From positions 248,001-312,000 of the forward strand of contig NZ_SHMH01000002.1 in the NCBI RefSeq assembly GCF_004283755.1: a DNA stretch of 64,000 nucleotides. The letters run 5' to 3'. Under the pieces are notes generated by a model. That model was not told where the DNA came from and did no database searches. It saw nothing but the letters and a program-made list of their open reading frames with translations. The position numbers and the translations under genes are program-made. Shown piece by piece: positions 41,262-48,732 of this stretch. This DNA comes from Pseudoxanthomonas winnipegensis. GTDB lineage: Bacteria; Pseudomonadota; Gammaproteobacteria; Xanthomonadales; Xanthomonadaceae. Every line of letters starts with the position of its first letter. Within the stretch, counting starts at the first letter, position 1.

Positions 41262-41933
41262 ATGAAATTCACATCGGTCATCGCGACCGGTATTCTCCTG
41301 GCGCTTTTCGCCATCGCTTGTGGATCCACGCCCATGCAAAGCCAAGTCTTGCGCACCCATGTGGGCGTCAAGGACAACCGGCCCCCGAAGCCGGTCATCA
41401 ACCGCAATCCGCATCCCACGGCGTACGAGGTCAACGTCGCCATCAAAGATGCGCCGGGGCCGTTCGAAGTGGTCGACGCTGCCATGCAGTATCAAGTCCT
41501 TGATCCAAGTTGCCGACCCGATCTGGGCGGCATGGCGGGGACGCGCGCGGCGCTTGTGGAGTGGGTGCCGGTTAAGCTGCTACCCGCTTCGAATGGTGGT
41601 TACCGGGGTGTTATCTATGAGGATTTTCTCAAGGACGATGACTACTACGGACTAGGCGTATGCCATTGGACGATGGTGGCGGTTCAATTCCGGCTCAAAG
41701 CGACCTCAAAACCCTCGGATGCTGAGTTTTCATATCACCTGCATCGAGATCACATTAGCGATGGCGCAAGTCTCAAGGCTTACTTCTGGAAGGGGATGTA
41801 CCCGAGATCACCCGTCGATGGGATGACCGTGCCTGGTAACGAAACTCCTGACAAGTTCAAGACCGAGGTCAGGAATCAACTCTTCTATCTGCAGATGGAC
41901 CTGAAGAAGGAAGCATATAGCCATCTCCACTGA
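41262..41933 (+). CDS. Candidate immunity lipoprotein C (diverged copy)
   Basis: A 223-residue lipoprotein of the same family: MKFTSVIATGILLALFAIACGS with lipobox Cys20, and shared blocks PHPTAYEVNVAIKDAPGPFEVV and CRPDLGGMAGTRAALVEW. The second half differs strongly from copies A and B (KLLPASNGGYRGVIYEDFL, HRDHISDGASLKAYFW) and has a longer tail, EAYSHLH. Its leader (41212-41261) is a shorter, altered version of that of copy A. Divergence in the half facing outward could mean a different toxin partner. It faces mrfB. Confidence 0.82.
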   Translation: MKFTSVIATGILLALFAIACGSTPMQSQVLRTHVGVKDNRPPKPVINRNPHPTAYEVNVAIKDAPGPFEVVDAAMQYQVLDPSCRPDLGGMAGTRAALVEWVPVKLLPASNGGYRGVIYEDFLKDDDYYGLGVCHWTMVAVQFRLKATSKPSDAEFSYHLHRDHISDGASLKAYFWKGMYPRSPVDGMTVPGNETPDKFKTEVRNQLFYLQMDLKKEAYSHLH

Positions 41934-41963
41934 GCAGGATGCTGTAGCGAAGCGAGGGCCGCG

Positions 41964-43124
41964 CTATGGCGCCTCCTCGAACGACAGTACCTCGCGATCG
42001 TCGGCTTCGGCCTGCACCAGGCGCTGGAACAGCTGGGCCAGCGTGACCACGTCCTGGTGGTTGTGCTCGGCGACGCGGCGCAGGTTGCCGGCGCTGCCGC
42101 CGCGCAGGAACGACAGCCACGCGGCCGGCGCCTCGGCGCCGGGCAGATCGTCCTGGCGCACGATGCGCAGCAGCTGGCGCTCGATGGTGGCGAGCCGGCA
42201 GTTCTCCCAGGTGCCGCGATAGCGGCGGCGGGTGGGGAACAGCAGGTCGACATGGTCGAGCGCGGACAGCGGCTCGGCCATCCTCGCCAGGCGGTAGCGC
42301 GTTTTCAGCAGCGGTGCGTCGTAGCAGCGGCCGTTGTAGCTGGACAGCACCGTGGTCGGCGACAGCCAGCCGGCGAAGGCGCGCAGCATCGGCGCTTCGG
42401 CCGCCATGGTGGAGATCATCAGCTGGCGCACGCGCAGGCCTTCGCCGCCGTGGGCGTCCACATGCCAGTCCGCCGCGCCGATCATGAAGGCGCGGGTGCC
42501 GGTGCCGCCGGCCAGGCCGGTGGTCTCGGTGTCGAAGAACAGCAGGTCGCGCGGGTGCACGGCTTCTTCGTGGCGCTTGGCGAAGGCCAGCGACAGGGCC
42601 GCGCGCGGGATGGGTTGCGGCAGGAAGGCCTCGATCAGGTGCAGGCCGGGCGAGAGTTCGCGCCCGGGCAGGCTGCGATCCAGTGAGGCCGGCTTGCGTG
42701 CCGGTACCGGCGTCGTGCCGGGTTTGCGTTCGCGGGTGGCGATCAGCCGGCGCAGGGCGTCCAGGCTGCGCGGGGGTTGGGTGTCGTTGGCGGCGGGTGC
42801 CGAGGGTGTCCCCAGGCGCATCGGGCGTGTGGACTTTGGATCAAGATCAAAAGCTTGACCCCTCCCCAGCCCTCCCCTTGCTTCGCAAAGGGAGGGGGCA
42901 GAAGCGGGACTGGCGCGGTCGGAGGTACTGAGGGCGCTCTGTCTTTCGCGCTGCGAGGCGGAGTTCGGGATTGCGGGAAACGACTGAGAAGGTTGGGCGC
43001 CGCTGTCCTGCGCCGTTTCCACAGCAGCAGACGCGGCGGTGCTCTCCGCCGCAGGCGCCTGCCGTACCGTCGTGTCGCCCGCCTGTCTGCGCAGCGCCCG
43101 CAAGCGCTCCAGGCTCATGCTCAC
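41964..43124 (-). CDS. mrfB: MrfB (YprB)-like RNase H-fold 3'-5' exonuclease
   Basis: A 386-residue protein. Residues 1-165 are a variable, alanine-rich linker; from about 185 it has the DEDD exonuclease opening LLFFDTETTGLAGGTGTRAFMIG, followed by SSYNGRCYDAPLLKTRYRL and EHNHQDVVTLAQL with the later acidic residues. This matches B. subtilis YprB/MrfB, which works with helicase MrfA in mitomycin C repair. The start is a GTG whose first bases overlap the mrfA stop. The linker contains an in-frame hairpin repeat at 42861-42898. A copy of the 3' end was carried off at 39979. Confidence 0.85.
   Translation of the reverse strand: MSMSLERLRALRRQAGDTTVRQAPAAESTAASAAVETAQDSGAQPSQSFPAIPNSASQRERQSALSTSDRASPASAPSLCEARGGLGRGQAFDLDPKSTRPMRLGTPSAPAANDTQPPRSLDALRRLIATRERKPGTTPVPARKPASLDRSLPGRELSPGLHLIEAFLPQPIPRAALSLAFAKRHEEAVHPRDLLFFDTETTGLAGGTGTRAFMIGAADWHVDAHGGEGLRVRQLMISTMAAEAPMLRAFAGWLSPTTVLSSYNGRCYDAPLLKTRYRLARMAEPLSALDHVDLLFPTRRRYRGTWENCRLATIERQLLRIVRQDDLPGAEAPAAWLSFLRGGSAGNLRRVAEHNHQDVVTLAQLFQRLVQAEADDREVLSFEEAP
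42861..42898. repeat. Hairpin repeat inside the mrfB coding sequence
   Basis: CCTCCCCAGCCCTCCCCTTG, then CTTCGCAAAGGGAGGGGG, forms a stem of 11 of 12 pairs around TTC. The element lies in frame in the low-conservation linker of mrfB, where it codes for a stretch reading SLCEARGGLGRG. Its look is that of an intergenic repeat, not of coding sequence, suggesting an insertion that was tolerated. Confidence 0.6.
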
Positions 43125-45661
43125 GAGCGCGCCTCCCGGGCCGGACGGTCTTCATCCAGCATCTGCAGCGCGGGGTCGATCGGCGCGAACACCGCTTCGC
43201 CGTCGAAGGACGCTTCGTGCCGTGCGTGCGCTTCCAGGTCCGACAGCAGCGCCAGCACCTTCAGCGCCAGGGTCTTGGGCGAGGCGCCCTTGCCGTCCTC
43301 GTGCGCGGCCAGGACCGGGCCGACGCAGGCGGGGCAGCCGGCGCTGCAGTCGCAGCGCTGCACCAGCTCGCCGGCGCGCTGCACCAGTTCGGCCTGGCGC
43401 AGCCACAGCGGTTCGCTCAGGCCCACTCCGCCGGGGAAGTTGTCGTACAGGTAGACGGTGGGCACGAAGGCCTGCTCCAGTTCCACCACGCCTTCGGCGC
43501 CATCGGCGCCGCGCAGCTGGCCGCGGCCGGTCTGGTCGGCCAGCGCGAACCACGCGCCATCGCCATTGCCCACCGCCTTCTGCAGGTCGCGCGCGTCGGC
43601 CATCACCGCCACCGTGGCGACCACGTGCAGCGCGTAGGCGGCGCCGAGGAAGCCGTCCAGTGCGTCCTGCTTGGAGGCGAAGGCCTTGCCGAGCGTGGCC
43701 TGCGGCAGCTGCCACCACAGCGCGGTGGTGTGCAGCTCCTGGTCGGGCAGGTTGACCGGGCCGTAGCCGATGTTCTCGTGGGTGTAGTAGCGGATCTTCT
43801 TGTAGCCGCTCACGCGCCGCACCACGTGCACCTCGCCGTGGTGCGCGTCGCCGCGCCCGGCCGGGCCGCCGTCGAAACGCTCCAGCACCTTGAGCTTGGT
43901 GTAGTCGATGCTGTCGGTGTAGTAGTCCACGTGCGTGCGGGTGACGAAGGCCTTGCGTCCTTCCCAGTCCAGGTGCTCGACCTGGTAGGGCGTGGACTGG
44001 ACCATGTGGATCGCGCCCTCGTACAGGGTCAGCGCGGCGGCCGAGTAGTCGACCTCGGCGATGATGGTCTGCTTGCCGTTGGTCTTGTCGACCACCACGA
44101 AGTTGCCGTCGGCCACCGAGCGCAGGCTGACCGCGTTGGCCGGATAGCTGTCGGCGATCCACTCCCAGCGCTCGCCTTCCTGGTGCACGACCTCGCTCTC
44201 GGCCAGGGCCTGCAGATAGACCAGCGGGTCGATCGGGCCGAAGGCCTCGCCCGCATTGAACGGCAGCTCGAACGCCGCGCAGCGGATATGGTCGAACAGG
44301 ATCAGCGGCTGGTCCGGCGCGGTGCGCGCGTGTTCGGGCGGCGCGTCGGCGAAGAACTCCGGGTGCCGCACCACGTACTGGTCCAGCGGCTGCGAGCTGG
44401 CCACCAGCACGCCCAGGCTGGCGCGCTGGCGGCGGCCGGCGCGGCCGAAGCGCTGCCAGGTCGCCGCCACGCTGCCCGGATAGCCGTTGAGCACCACCAC
44501 GTCCAGGCTGCCGATATCCACGCCCAGCTCCAGCGCGGAGGTCGAGACGATGCCGTCGATGCGGCCGTCGCGCATCGCGCGCTCGGCCTCGCGCCGTTCG
44601 GTCGGCAGGTAGCCGCCGCGATAGGCGCGGATGCGCGGCGCCTTGCGCGGGTCATGATCGAAGATGTCCTTCAGGTACTTGGTCAGCACCTCGACCATCA
44701 GCCGGCTCTGCGCGAACACCAGCGTCTTCAGCCCCGACTTGATCGCGATGCGCGCGATGCGGTTGGACTGCGAACGCGCCGAGGCGCGCAGGCCCAGGTC
44801 GGCGTTGACCACCGGCGGGTTCCACAGCAGCACGTGCTTGTCCCCGGTCGGTGCGCCGGATTCGGTGATCGCATGCACGCGGTCCTCGATCAGGCTTTCG
44901 GCATGCGCCTGCGGGTTGCCGATGGTGGCCGAGCACAGGATGAACTGCGGGTTGGCGCCGTAGAAGGCGCAGATGCGCTTCAGCCGCCGCAGCACGTTGG
45001 TGACGTGGCTGCCGAACACGCCGCGGTAGGTGTGGATCTCGTCGATCACCACGAAGGCCAGGTTCTCGAAGAACTGCGCCCACTTGGTGTGATGCGGCAG
45101 GATCGCCTGGTGCAGCATGTCCGGGTTGGACATCACGATGTCGCCATGCAGGCGGATGGCCTGGCGCGCATCGCCCGGGGTGTCGCCGTCGAAGGTGAAG
45201 GCCTTGACGCCCAGCTCGCCGGCGCGGTTGAGGTCCAGCAGCTCGGCCACCTGGTCCTGCGCCAGGGCCTTGGTCGGGAACAGGTACAGCGCCTTGGCCT
45301 TGCCGCGCATCGCCGCGCTCACCACCGGCAGCGTGTAGCACAGCGACTTGCCGCTGGCGGTGGGCGTGACCACGGCGATGTGCTCGCCGCGCTGCGCGGC
45401 GGCCCAGGCCTGCGCCTGGTGCGCGTACAGCTGCTCGATGCCGCGCGCGCGCAGGGCGTCGGCCAGCGCACGCGGCACATCGTCCGGGATCGGCGCGTAG
45501 CGGCCTTCGCGCCCGGGCAGGGTGAAGCGCCCGGTGATGCGGTCGGCATAGCGCTGGGCCAGGCGCGCGCCCAGCACCGCGCCGTCGCGCGAGGGCTGCC
45601 CCTGGGTGGTCGCCAGGGCGCGTTCGCTGGCTTCGGTGCGGGGGGCGAGGGAGTAGGTCAT
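43121..45661 (-). CDS. mrfA: MrfA (YprA)-like DEAD/DEAH box helicase
   Basis: An 846-residue superfamily 2 helicase. Motifs: Q-like YAHQAQAWAAA, Walker A TPTASGKSLCYTLP, Ia FPTKALAQDQ, II VVIDEIHTYRG, III CSATIGNP, V STSALELGVDIG and VI QRFGRAGRR. After a MrfA-specific middle region, the C-terminus has CDCSAGCPACVGP, four cysteines that would bind zinc as in MrfA. Known MrfA unwinds DNA in a UvrA-independent mitomycin C repair path together with MrfB, whose gene follows with an overlap. The upstream gene is divergent. Confidence 0.93.
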   Translation of the reverse strand: MTYSLAPRTEASERALATTQGQPSRDGAVLGARLAQRYADRITGRFTLPGREGRYAPIPDDVPRALADALRARGIEQLYAHQAQAWAAAQRGEHIAVVTPTASGKSLCYTLPVVSAAMRGKAKALYLFPTKALAQDQVAELLDLNRAGELGVKAFTFDGDTPGDARQAIRLHGDIVMSNPDMLHQAILPHHTKWAQFFENLAFVVIDEIHTYRGVFGSHVTNVLRRLKRICAFYGANPQFILCSATIGNPQAHAESLIEDRVHAITESGAPTGDKHVLLWNPPVVNADLGLRASARSQSNRIARIAIKSGLKTLVFAQSRLMVEVLTKYLKDIFDHDPRKAPRIRAYRGGYLPTERREAERAMRDGRIDGIVSTSALELGVDIGSLDVVVLNGYPGSVAATWQRFGRAGRRQRASLGVLVASSQPLDQYVVRHPEFFADAPPEHARTAPDQPLILFDHIRCAAFELPFNAGEAFGPIDPLVYLQALAESEVVHQEGERWEWIADSYPANAVSLRSVADGNFVVVDKTNGKQTIIAEVDYSAAALTLYEGAIHMVQSTPYQVEHLDWEGRKAFVTRTHVDYYTDSIDYTKLKVLERFDGGPAGRGDAHHGEVHVVRRVSGYKKIRYYTHENIGYGPVNLPDQELHTTALWWQLPQATLGKAFASKQDALDGFLGAAYALHVVATVAVMADARDLQKAVGNGDGAWFALADQTGRGQLRGADGAEGVVELEQAFVPTVYLYDNFPGGVGLSEPLWLRQAELVQRAGELVQRCDCSAGCPACVGPVLAAHEDGKGASPKTLALKVLALLSDLEAHARHEASFDGEAVFAPIDPALQMLDEDRPAREARS

Positions 45662-45789
45662 GCGAGGGCCCGGGCGGTCAGGGCGAGGCAGGGGAGCACG
45701 GCGGCGTCTCAGCCGGCGAGACCGGCGCGGGCGCCTTCGCTTCGTTTCGACCCGGGTTGCGGCTACTGTCTGCGCACTTGCCTACCTGG

Positions 45790-46845
45790 ATGTCCTGGAT
45801 GACCGCCACCCCTGTGCCTTCTTCCCCGCTGCGGCCCTTCGCGGCGCGCGTGCTGGTCGTGCTGGCGATCGGCGCGCTGGCGCTGCTGGCCTGGCAGCTG
45901 TCCGAGCTGCTGCTGATCATGTTCGGCGCGGTGGTGGTGGCCGTGCTGCTGCACGGGCTGACCCTGCTGGTGCGGCGCTGGATCCGGGTGCCCGACTGGG
46001 CCGCGCTGGGCCTGGTGGTCACCGTGCTGGTGGTGGTGCTGGCCGGGATCTTCACCCTGTTCGGCACCGAGGTGGCCGGGCAGATCGACACCTTCCGCGA
46101 GACCCTGCCGGCGGCCTGGAACAAGTTCCACGCCTGGCTGCAGGCAAGCCCGCTGGGCCCGCAGCTGGAGCGCCTGCCCGAGCAGCTGCGCCAGGGCGCC
46201 TCGACCCTGGCCGCGCACGCCGGTGCCTTCGTCATGTCGGCCGGACGTGGGGTGACCGACGCCGTGCTGATGGTGGTCGGCGGCCTCTACCTGGCCGCGC
46301 AGCCGGACCTCTACCGCCGCGGCGTGCTGCGCCTGCTGCCGCTGGACCAGCGCCCGGTCGCCGACGAGGCCCTGAGCAGCAGCGGCAAGGCCCTGCGCGC
46401 CTGGCTGGGCGGGCAGCTGCTGGCGATGGCGGTGATCGGCACGCTGACCGGCCTGGGCCTGTGGGCGCTGGGCGTGCCGGTGGCGCTGGGCATCGGCCTG
46501 CTGACCGCGCTGCTGGATTTCATTCCCATCGTCGGCCCGGTGCTGGCGGCGATCCCGGCCATCCTGCTCGGTTTCACCGTCTCGCCGGAGGTGGCGCTGG
46601 GCACGCTGGCGCTGTTCGTGGTGCTGCAGCAGCTCGAAGGCCATGTGCTGCAGCCCCTGATCCAGGCGCGCGCGGTGGACCTGCCGCCGGCGCTGCTGCT
46701 GTTCTCGCTGTTCGGCATCGGTGCCCTGTTCGGGCCGATGGGCGTGGTCCTGGCCGCGCCGATGACGGTGGTGCTGTACGTGCTGGTCAAGCAGCTCTAT
46801 GTGCGCCACGCGCTGGGCGATACCGAAGTCGATCCTCAGGCCTGA
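45790..46845 (+). CDS. AI-2E family (PerM/YdgG-type) membrane transporter
   Basis: A 351-residue inner-membrane protein with about eight helices. The N-terminal pair of helices is followed by a soluble stretch (FRETLPAAWNKFHAWLQASP) and then by the family core: YLAAQPDLYRRGVLRLLP, SGKALRAWLGGQLLAM, GLLTALLDFIPIVGPVLAAIPA and HVLQPLIQARAVDLPPALLL. Family members export AI-2 or act as Na+/H+ antiporters; the substrate here is unknown. Starts at 45790 and 45799 are both possible, neither with a strong ribosome binding site. Confidence 0.9.
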   Translation: MSWMTATPVPSSPLRPFAARVLVVLAIGALALLAWQLSELLLIMFGAVVVAVLLHGLTLLVRRWIRVPDWAALGLVVTVLVVVLAGIFTLFGTEVAGQIDTFRETLPAAWNKFHAWLQASPLGPQLERLPEQLRQGASTLAAHAGAFVMSAGRGVTDAVLMVVGGLYLAAQPDLYRRGVLRLLPLDQRPVADEALSSSGKALRAWLGGQLLAMAVIGTLTGLGLWALGVPVALGIGLLTALLDFIPIVGPVLAAIPAILLGFTVSPEVALGTLALFVVLQQLEGHVLQPLIQARAVDLPPALLLFSLFGIGALFGPMGVVLAAPMTVVLYVLVKQLYVRHALGDTEVDPQA

Positions 46846-46981
46846 ACCGCCCCTGCGCGCGGCGGGCGTGCTCGCCGGCCGCGCAACGGAAAACCAACCC
46901 GCGGCCCCGGGCGATGGCGGTAGAGTCTGGCGCGCCGTGCAACGGCGCCTTTCGCACTGACGGCCGACAAGGAGCAGCACT

Positions 46982-47506
46982 CTGAGCAGGATCGCCATCG
47001 TCCGCAGCCTCTGGCTGGCCATGCTGGCCTGCGCGCCGCTGGCCAATGCGCAGCAGGTGCCCGACGACCGCTCCGCCGGCACCCAGGCCACGCAGGACAC
47101 GCAGGACACGGCCGCGCCGCCGCCCGGCCTGAGCGCCGGCAGCGACGTGCCCACCCTGGGCGAGGTCAAGGCGCTGCCGCCGGAAGAGGGCGAGGTGGTG
47201 GATCTCTATCGCTTCCGCAATCCGATCCAGGTCGATCCGAATCCCTTCTCCAAGGCCTATCAGCCGCCGCCGTCGGTCAAGGACATCTCCGAGAGCGGCG
47301 GCTATGTGGCCTACGGCCTCTCCAAGCTGGTCGGCGCCGCCGCCAAGGGCCTGCAGGCGATCCCGGGCGTCAAAGGTCAGGTCCACCCCCCGACCGCGCG
47401 CCCGCCACCGCTGAGCCTGGAGCAGATGGACCGCGCCGCCCGCGCCTGCGGCGAGGACGGCCAGGGCTGTACGGACGGCGCGTCGGCCAACGATGTGAGC
47501 AGGTGA
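46982..47506 (+). CDS. Exported protein of unknown function (paralogue 1), CTG start
   Basis: A 174-residue protein. Translated from the CTG at 46982 it begins with a textbook signal peptide (SRIAIVRSLWLAMLACAPLANAQQ), and AAGGAG at 46969-46974 is 7 bases upstream. The only ATG in this frame (47021) falls inside the signal peptide. The mature part has VVDLYRFRNPIQVDPNPFSKAY, GYVAYGLSKLV and a final TARPPPLSLEQM. It shares these blocks with the next gene, 4 bases downstream; two cysteines close to the end are absent in that paralogue. No domain is recognised. Confidence 0.75.
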   Translation: MSRIAIVRSLWLAMLACAPLANAQQVPDDRSAGTQATQDTQDTAAPPPGLSAGSDVPTLGEVKALPPEEGEVVDLYRFRNPIQVDPNPFSKAYQPPPSVKDISESGGYVAYGLSKLVGAAAKGLQAIPGVKGQVHPPTARPPPLSLEQMDRAARACGEDGQGCTDGASANDVSR

Positions 47507-47510
47507 GCGC

Positions 47511-47963
47511 ATGAGGGCGCCGCGGCGTGCGCGGCTGCTCGCCTACGCCGTGCTGGCGTCATGCATTGGCGCGACTCCGGCCTTCGCTCAACAGGCATCG
47601 CCCGCGCCACCCACAACGCCGCCCACCGCCGTCACCACCCTCGATCGCGTCCAGGCCCTGCGCCCGGACGAGGAGGTGCTGGATCTCTACACCTTCAAGA
47701 ATCCCGTCACCGTCGAGCCCAATACGTTCGACAAGGTCTACAACCCCGGCATCAGCCCTGAACTGATGGGCAAGGATCCTCGCGACGGCGGCTATGGAGG
47801 CTACGTCTACTACGGCATCAACCAAGGCCTGCTGCACACCTGGAAAGGCATCAAGCAAGTCACCGGCATGCGCCCCTACGAGCACCCCGCCATCGCCCGC
47901 CCGCCGCCGTTGACGGAGGAACAGATGCGCAGAGCGGTGCAAGAGTCAGGGGTCACCGATTAA
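47511..47963 (+). CDS. Exported protein of unknown function (paralogue 2)
   Basis: A 150-residue protein with signal peptide LLAYAVLASCIGATPAFAQQ and mature blocks VLDLYTFKNPVTVEPNTFDKVY, GGYVYYGINQGLL and IARPPPLTEEQMRRA that mirror the upstream gene. The pair is a tandem duplication sharing a two-gene operon (gap of 4 bases). The conserved D-L-Y-x-F-x-N-P and R-P-P-P-L motifs may define a small family; its role is unknown. Confidence 0.78.
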   Translation: MRAPRRARLLAYAVLASCIGATPAFAQQASPAPPTTPPTAVTTLDRVQALRPDEEVLDLYTFKNPVTVEPNTFDKVYNPGISPELMGKDPRDGGYGGYVYYGINQGLLHTWKGIKQVTGMRPYEHPAIARPPPLTEEQMRRAVQESGVTD

Positions 47964-48034
47964 ACGCGCTCAGTGCTTTGCTCTAAGGTGGCATCCGCTG
48001 CAGCATCGTCCTGCGGCCTAAGGGGGGAGGCAGG

Positions 48035-48355
48035 ATGCTCAAGAAAATACTGCTGGTGCTCTGCACCTGGGGGCTCGCCTGGGCCGTCGTCGCCAATACG
48101 CCGTGTTCCGGATCCAAGGGCGGCGTCAGTCACTGCGCCAACGGACGCTTTGTCTGCAACGATGGCTCGATCAGTGCCTCCAAGCGCATCTGTAGTGGTG
48201 GTGGGGACGCCACGGATGCGCTGCAGTTGGCGCCGCCTTCCCCCGCTGCCTCAGGAAGTTGCCCTTGCAGCACCGCAACGTTCTGTACCGGCCCGCGCGG
48301 CGGACGCTATTGCCTGACGCCCTCTGGCCGCAAGAGCTATATCCCCAGGGACTGA
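48035..48355 (+). CDS. Small secreted cysteine-rich protein with a GPRGG-type C-terminal motif
   Basis: A 106-residue protein beginning MLKKILLVLCTWGLAWAVVANT (signal peptide), then CSGSKGGVSHCANGRFVCNDGSISASKRIC, a proline/serine linker, and CPCSTATFCTGPRGGRYCLTPSGRKSYIP. The end resembles the short basic adaptor domain of chlorella-virus proteins (GPRGG-x-Y-x5-G-x-K-x-Y). Eight to nine cysteines suggest disulfides in the periplasm. GGGGGGAGGCAGG before the ATG supports the start. Function is unknown. Confidence 0.75.
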   Translation: MLKKILLVLCTWGLAWAVVANTPCSGSKGGVSHCANGRFVCNDGSISASKRICSGGGDATDALQLAPPSPAASGSCPCSTATFCTGPRGGRYCLTPSGRKSYIPRD

Positions 48356-48411
48356 CGCCCGAATGCGAAAGGGCATCTCGATGCGAACACGCGAACATCA
48401 AGGAAGACGTC

Positions 48412-48732
48412 ATGGGTGAGGTCTATCTGACCGTCATTGTCGGGACGTTGCTGCTAACGCTGTACCTCCTGTATAGCTTGCCGGCGCCCGAGATCACTCC
48501 ATTGGTGCGGATCATGACGGTGCTTGGGTGTTGCGTGCTTGGATACTGGATGCTGTCCGCCATCCAGGATTCATTCGAGTTGGGCAGGATCGATTGTGGA
48601 CGGCGTCTACATCACACCTGCAAACGGGATAAGGATCCTTTTAGCTTCATCGCCGCGCAGAGCTTGCACGTTGGTGTAGCGATCGTGGCCTTTTCGGCGG
48701 CCATCCATTCGCTAATCAAGCGCAGTAACTAG
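48412..48732 (+). CDS. Small membrane protein of unknown function
   Basis: A 106-residue protein with three hydrophobic segments (LTVIVGTLLLTLYLLYSL, IMTVLGCCVLGYWMLSAI, LHVGVAIVAFSAAIHSLI) and a central soluble loop with two cysteines (DCGRRLHHTC). Base composition is clearly more AT-rich than around it, a sign of recent arrival. AAGGAAG lies before the ATG. Its TAG stop shares the bases CTAG with the stop of the AraC gene on the other strand. No relative is recognised. Confidence 0.65.
   Translation: MGEVYLTVIVGTLLLTLYLLYSLPAPEITPLVRIMTVLGCCVLGYWMLSAIQDSFELGRIDCGRRLHHTCKRDKDPFSFIAAQSLHVGVAIVAFSAAIHSLIKRSN

Noticed and set aside
37978-41933. A type VI secretion effector/immunity locus
   Set aside because: No VgrG, PAAR, Hcp or chaperone gene is present, and the C-terminal pattern of the effector fits the T4SS docking domain better.
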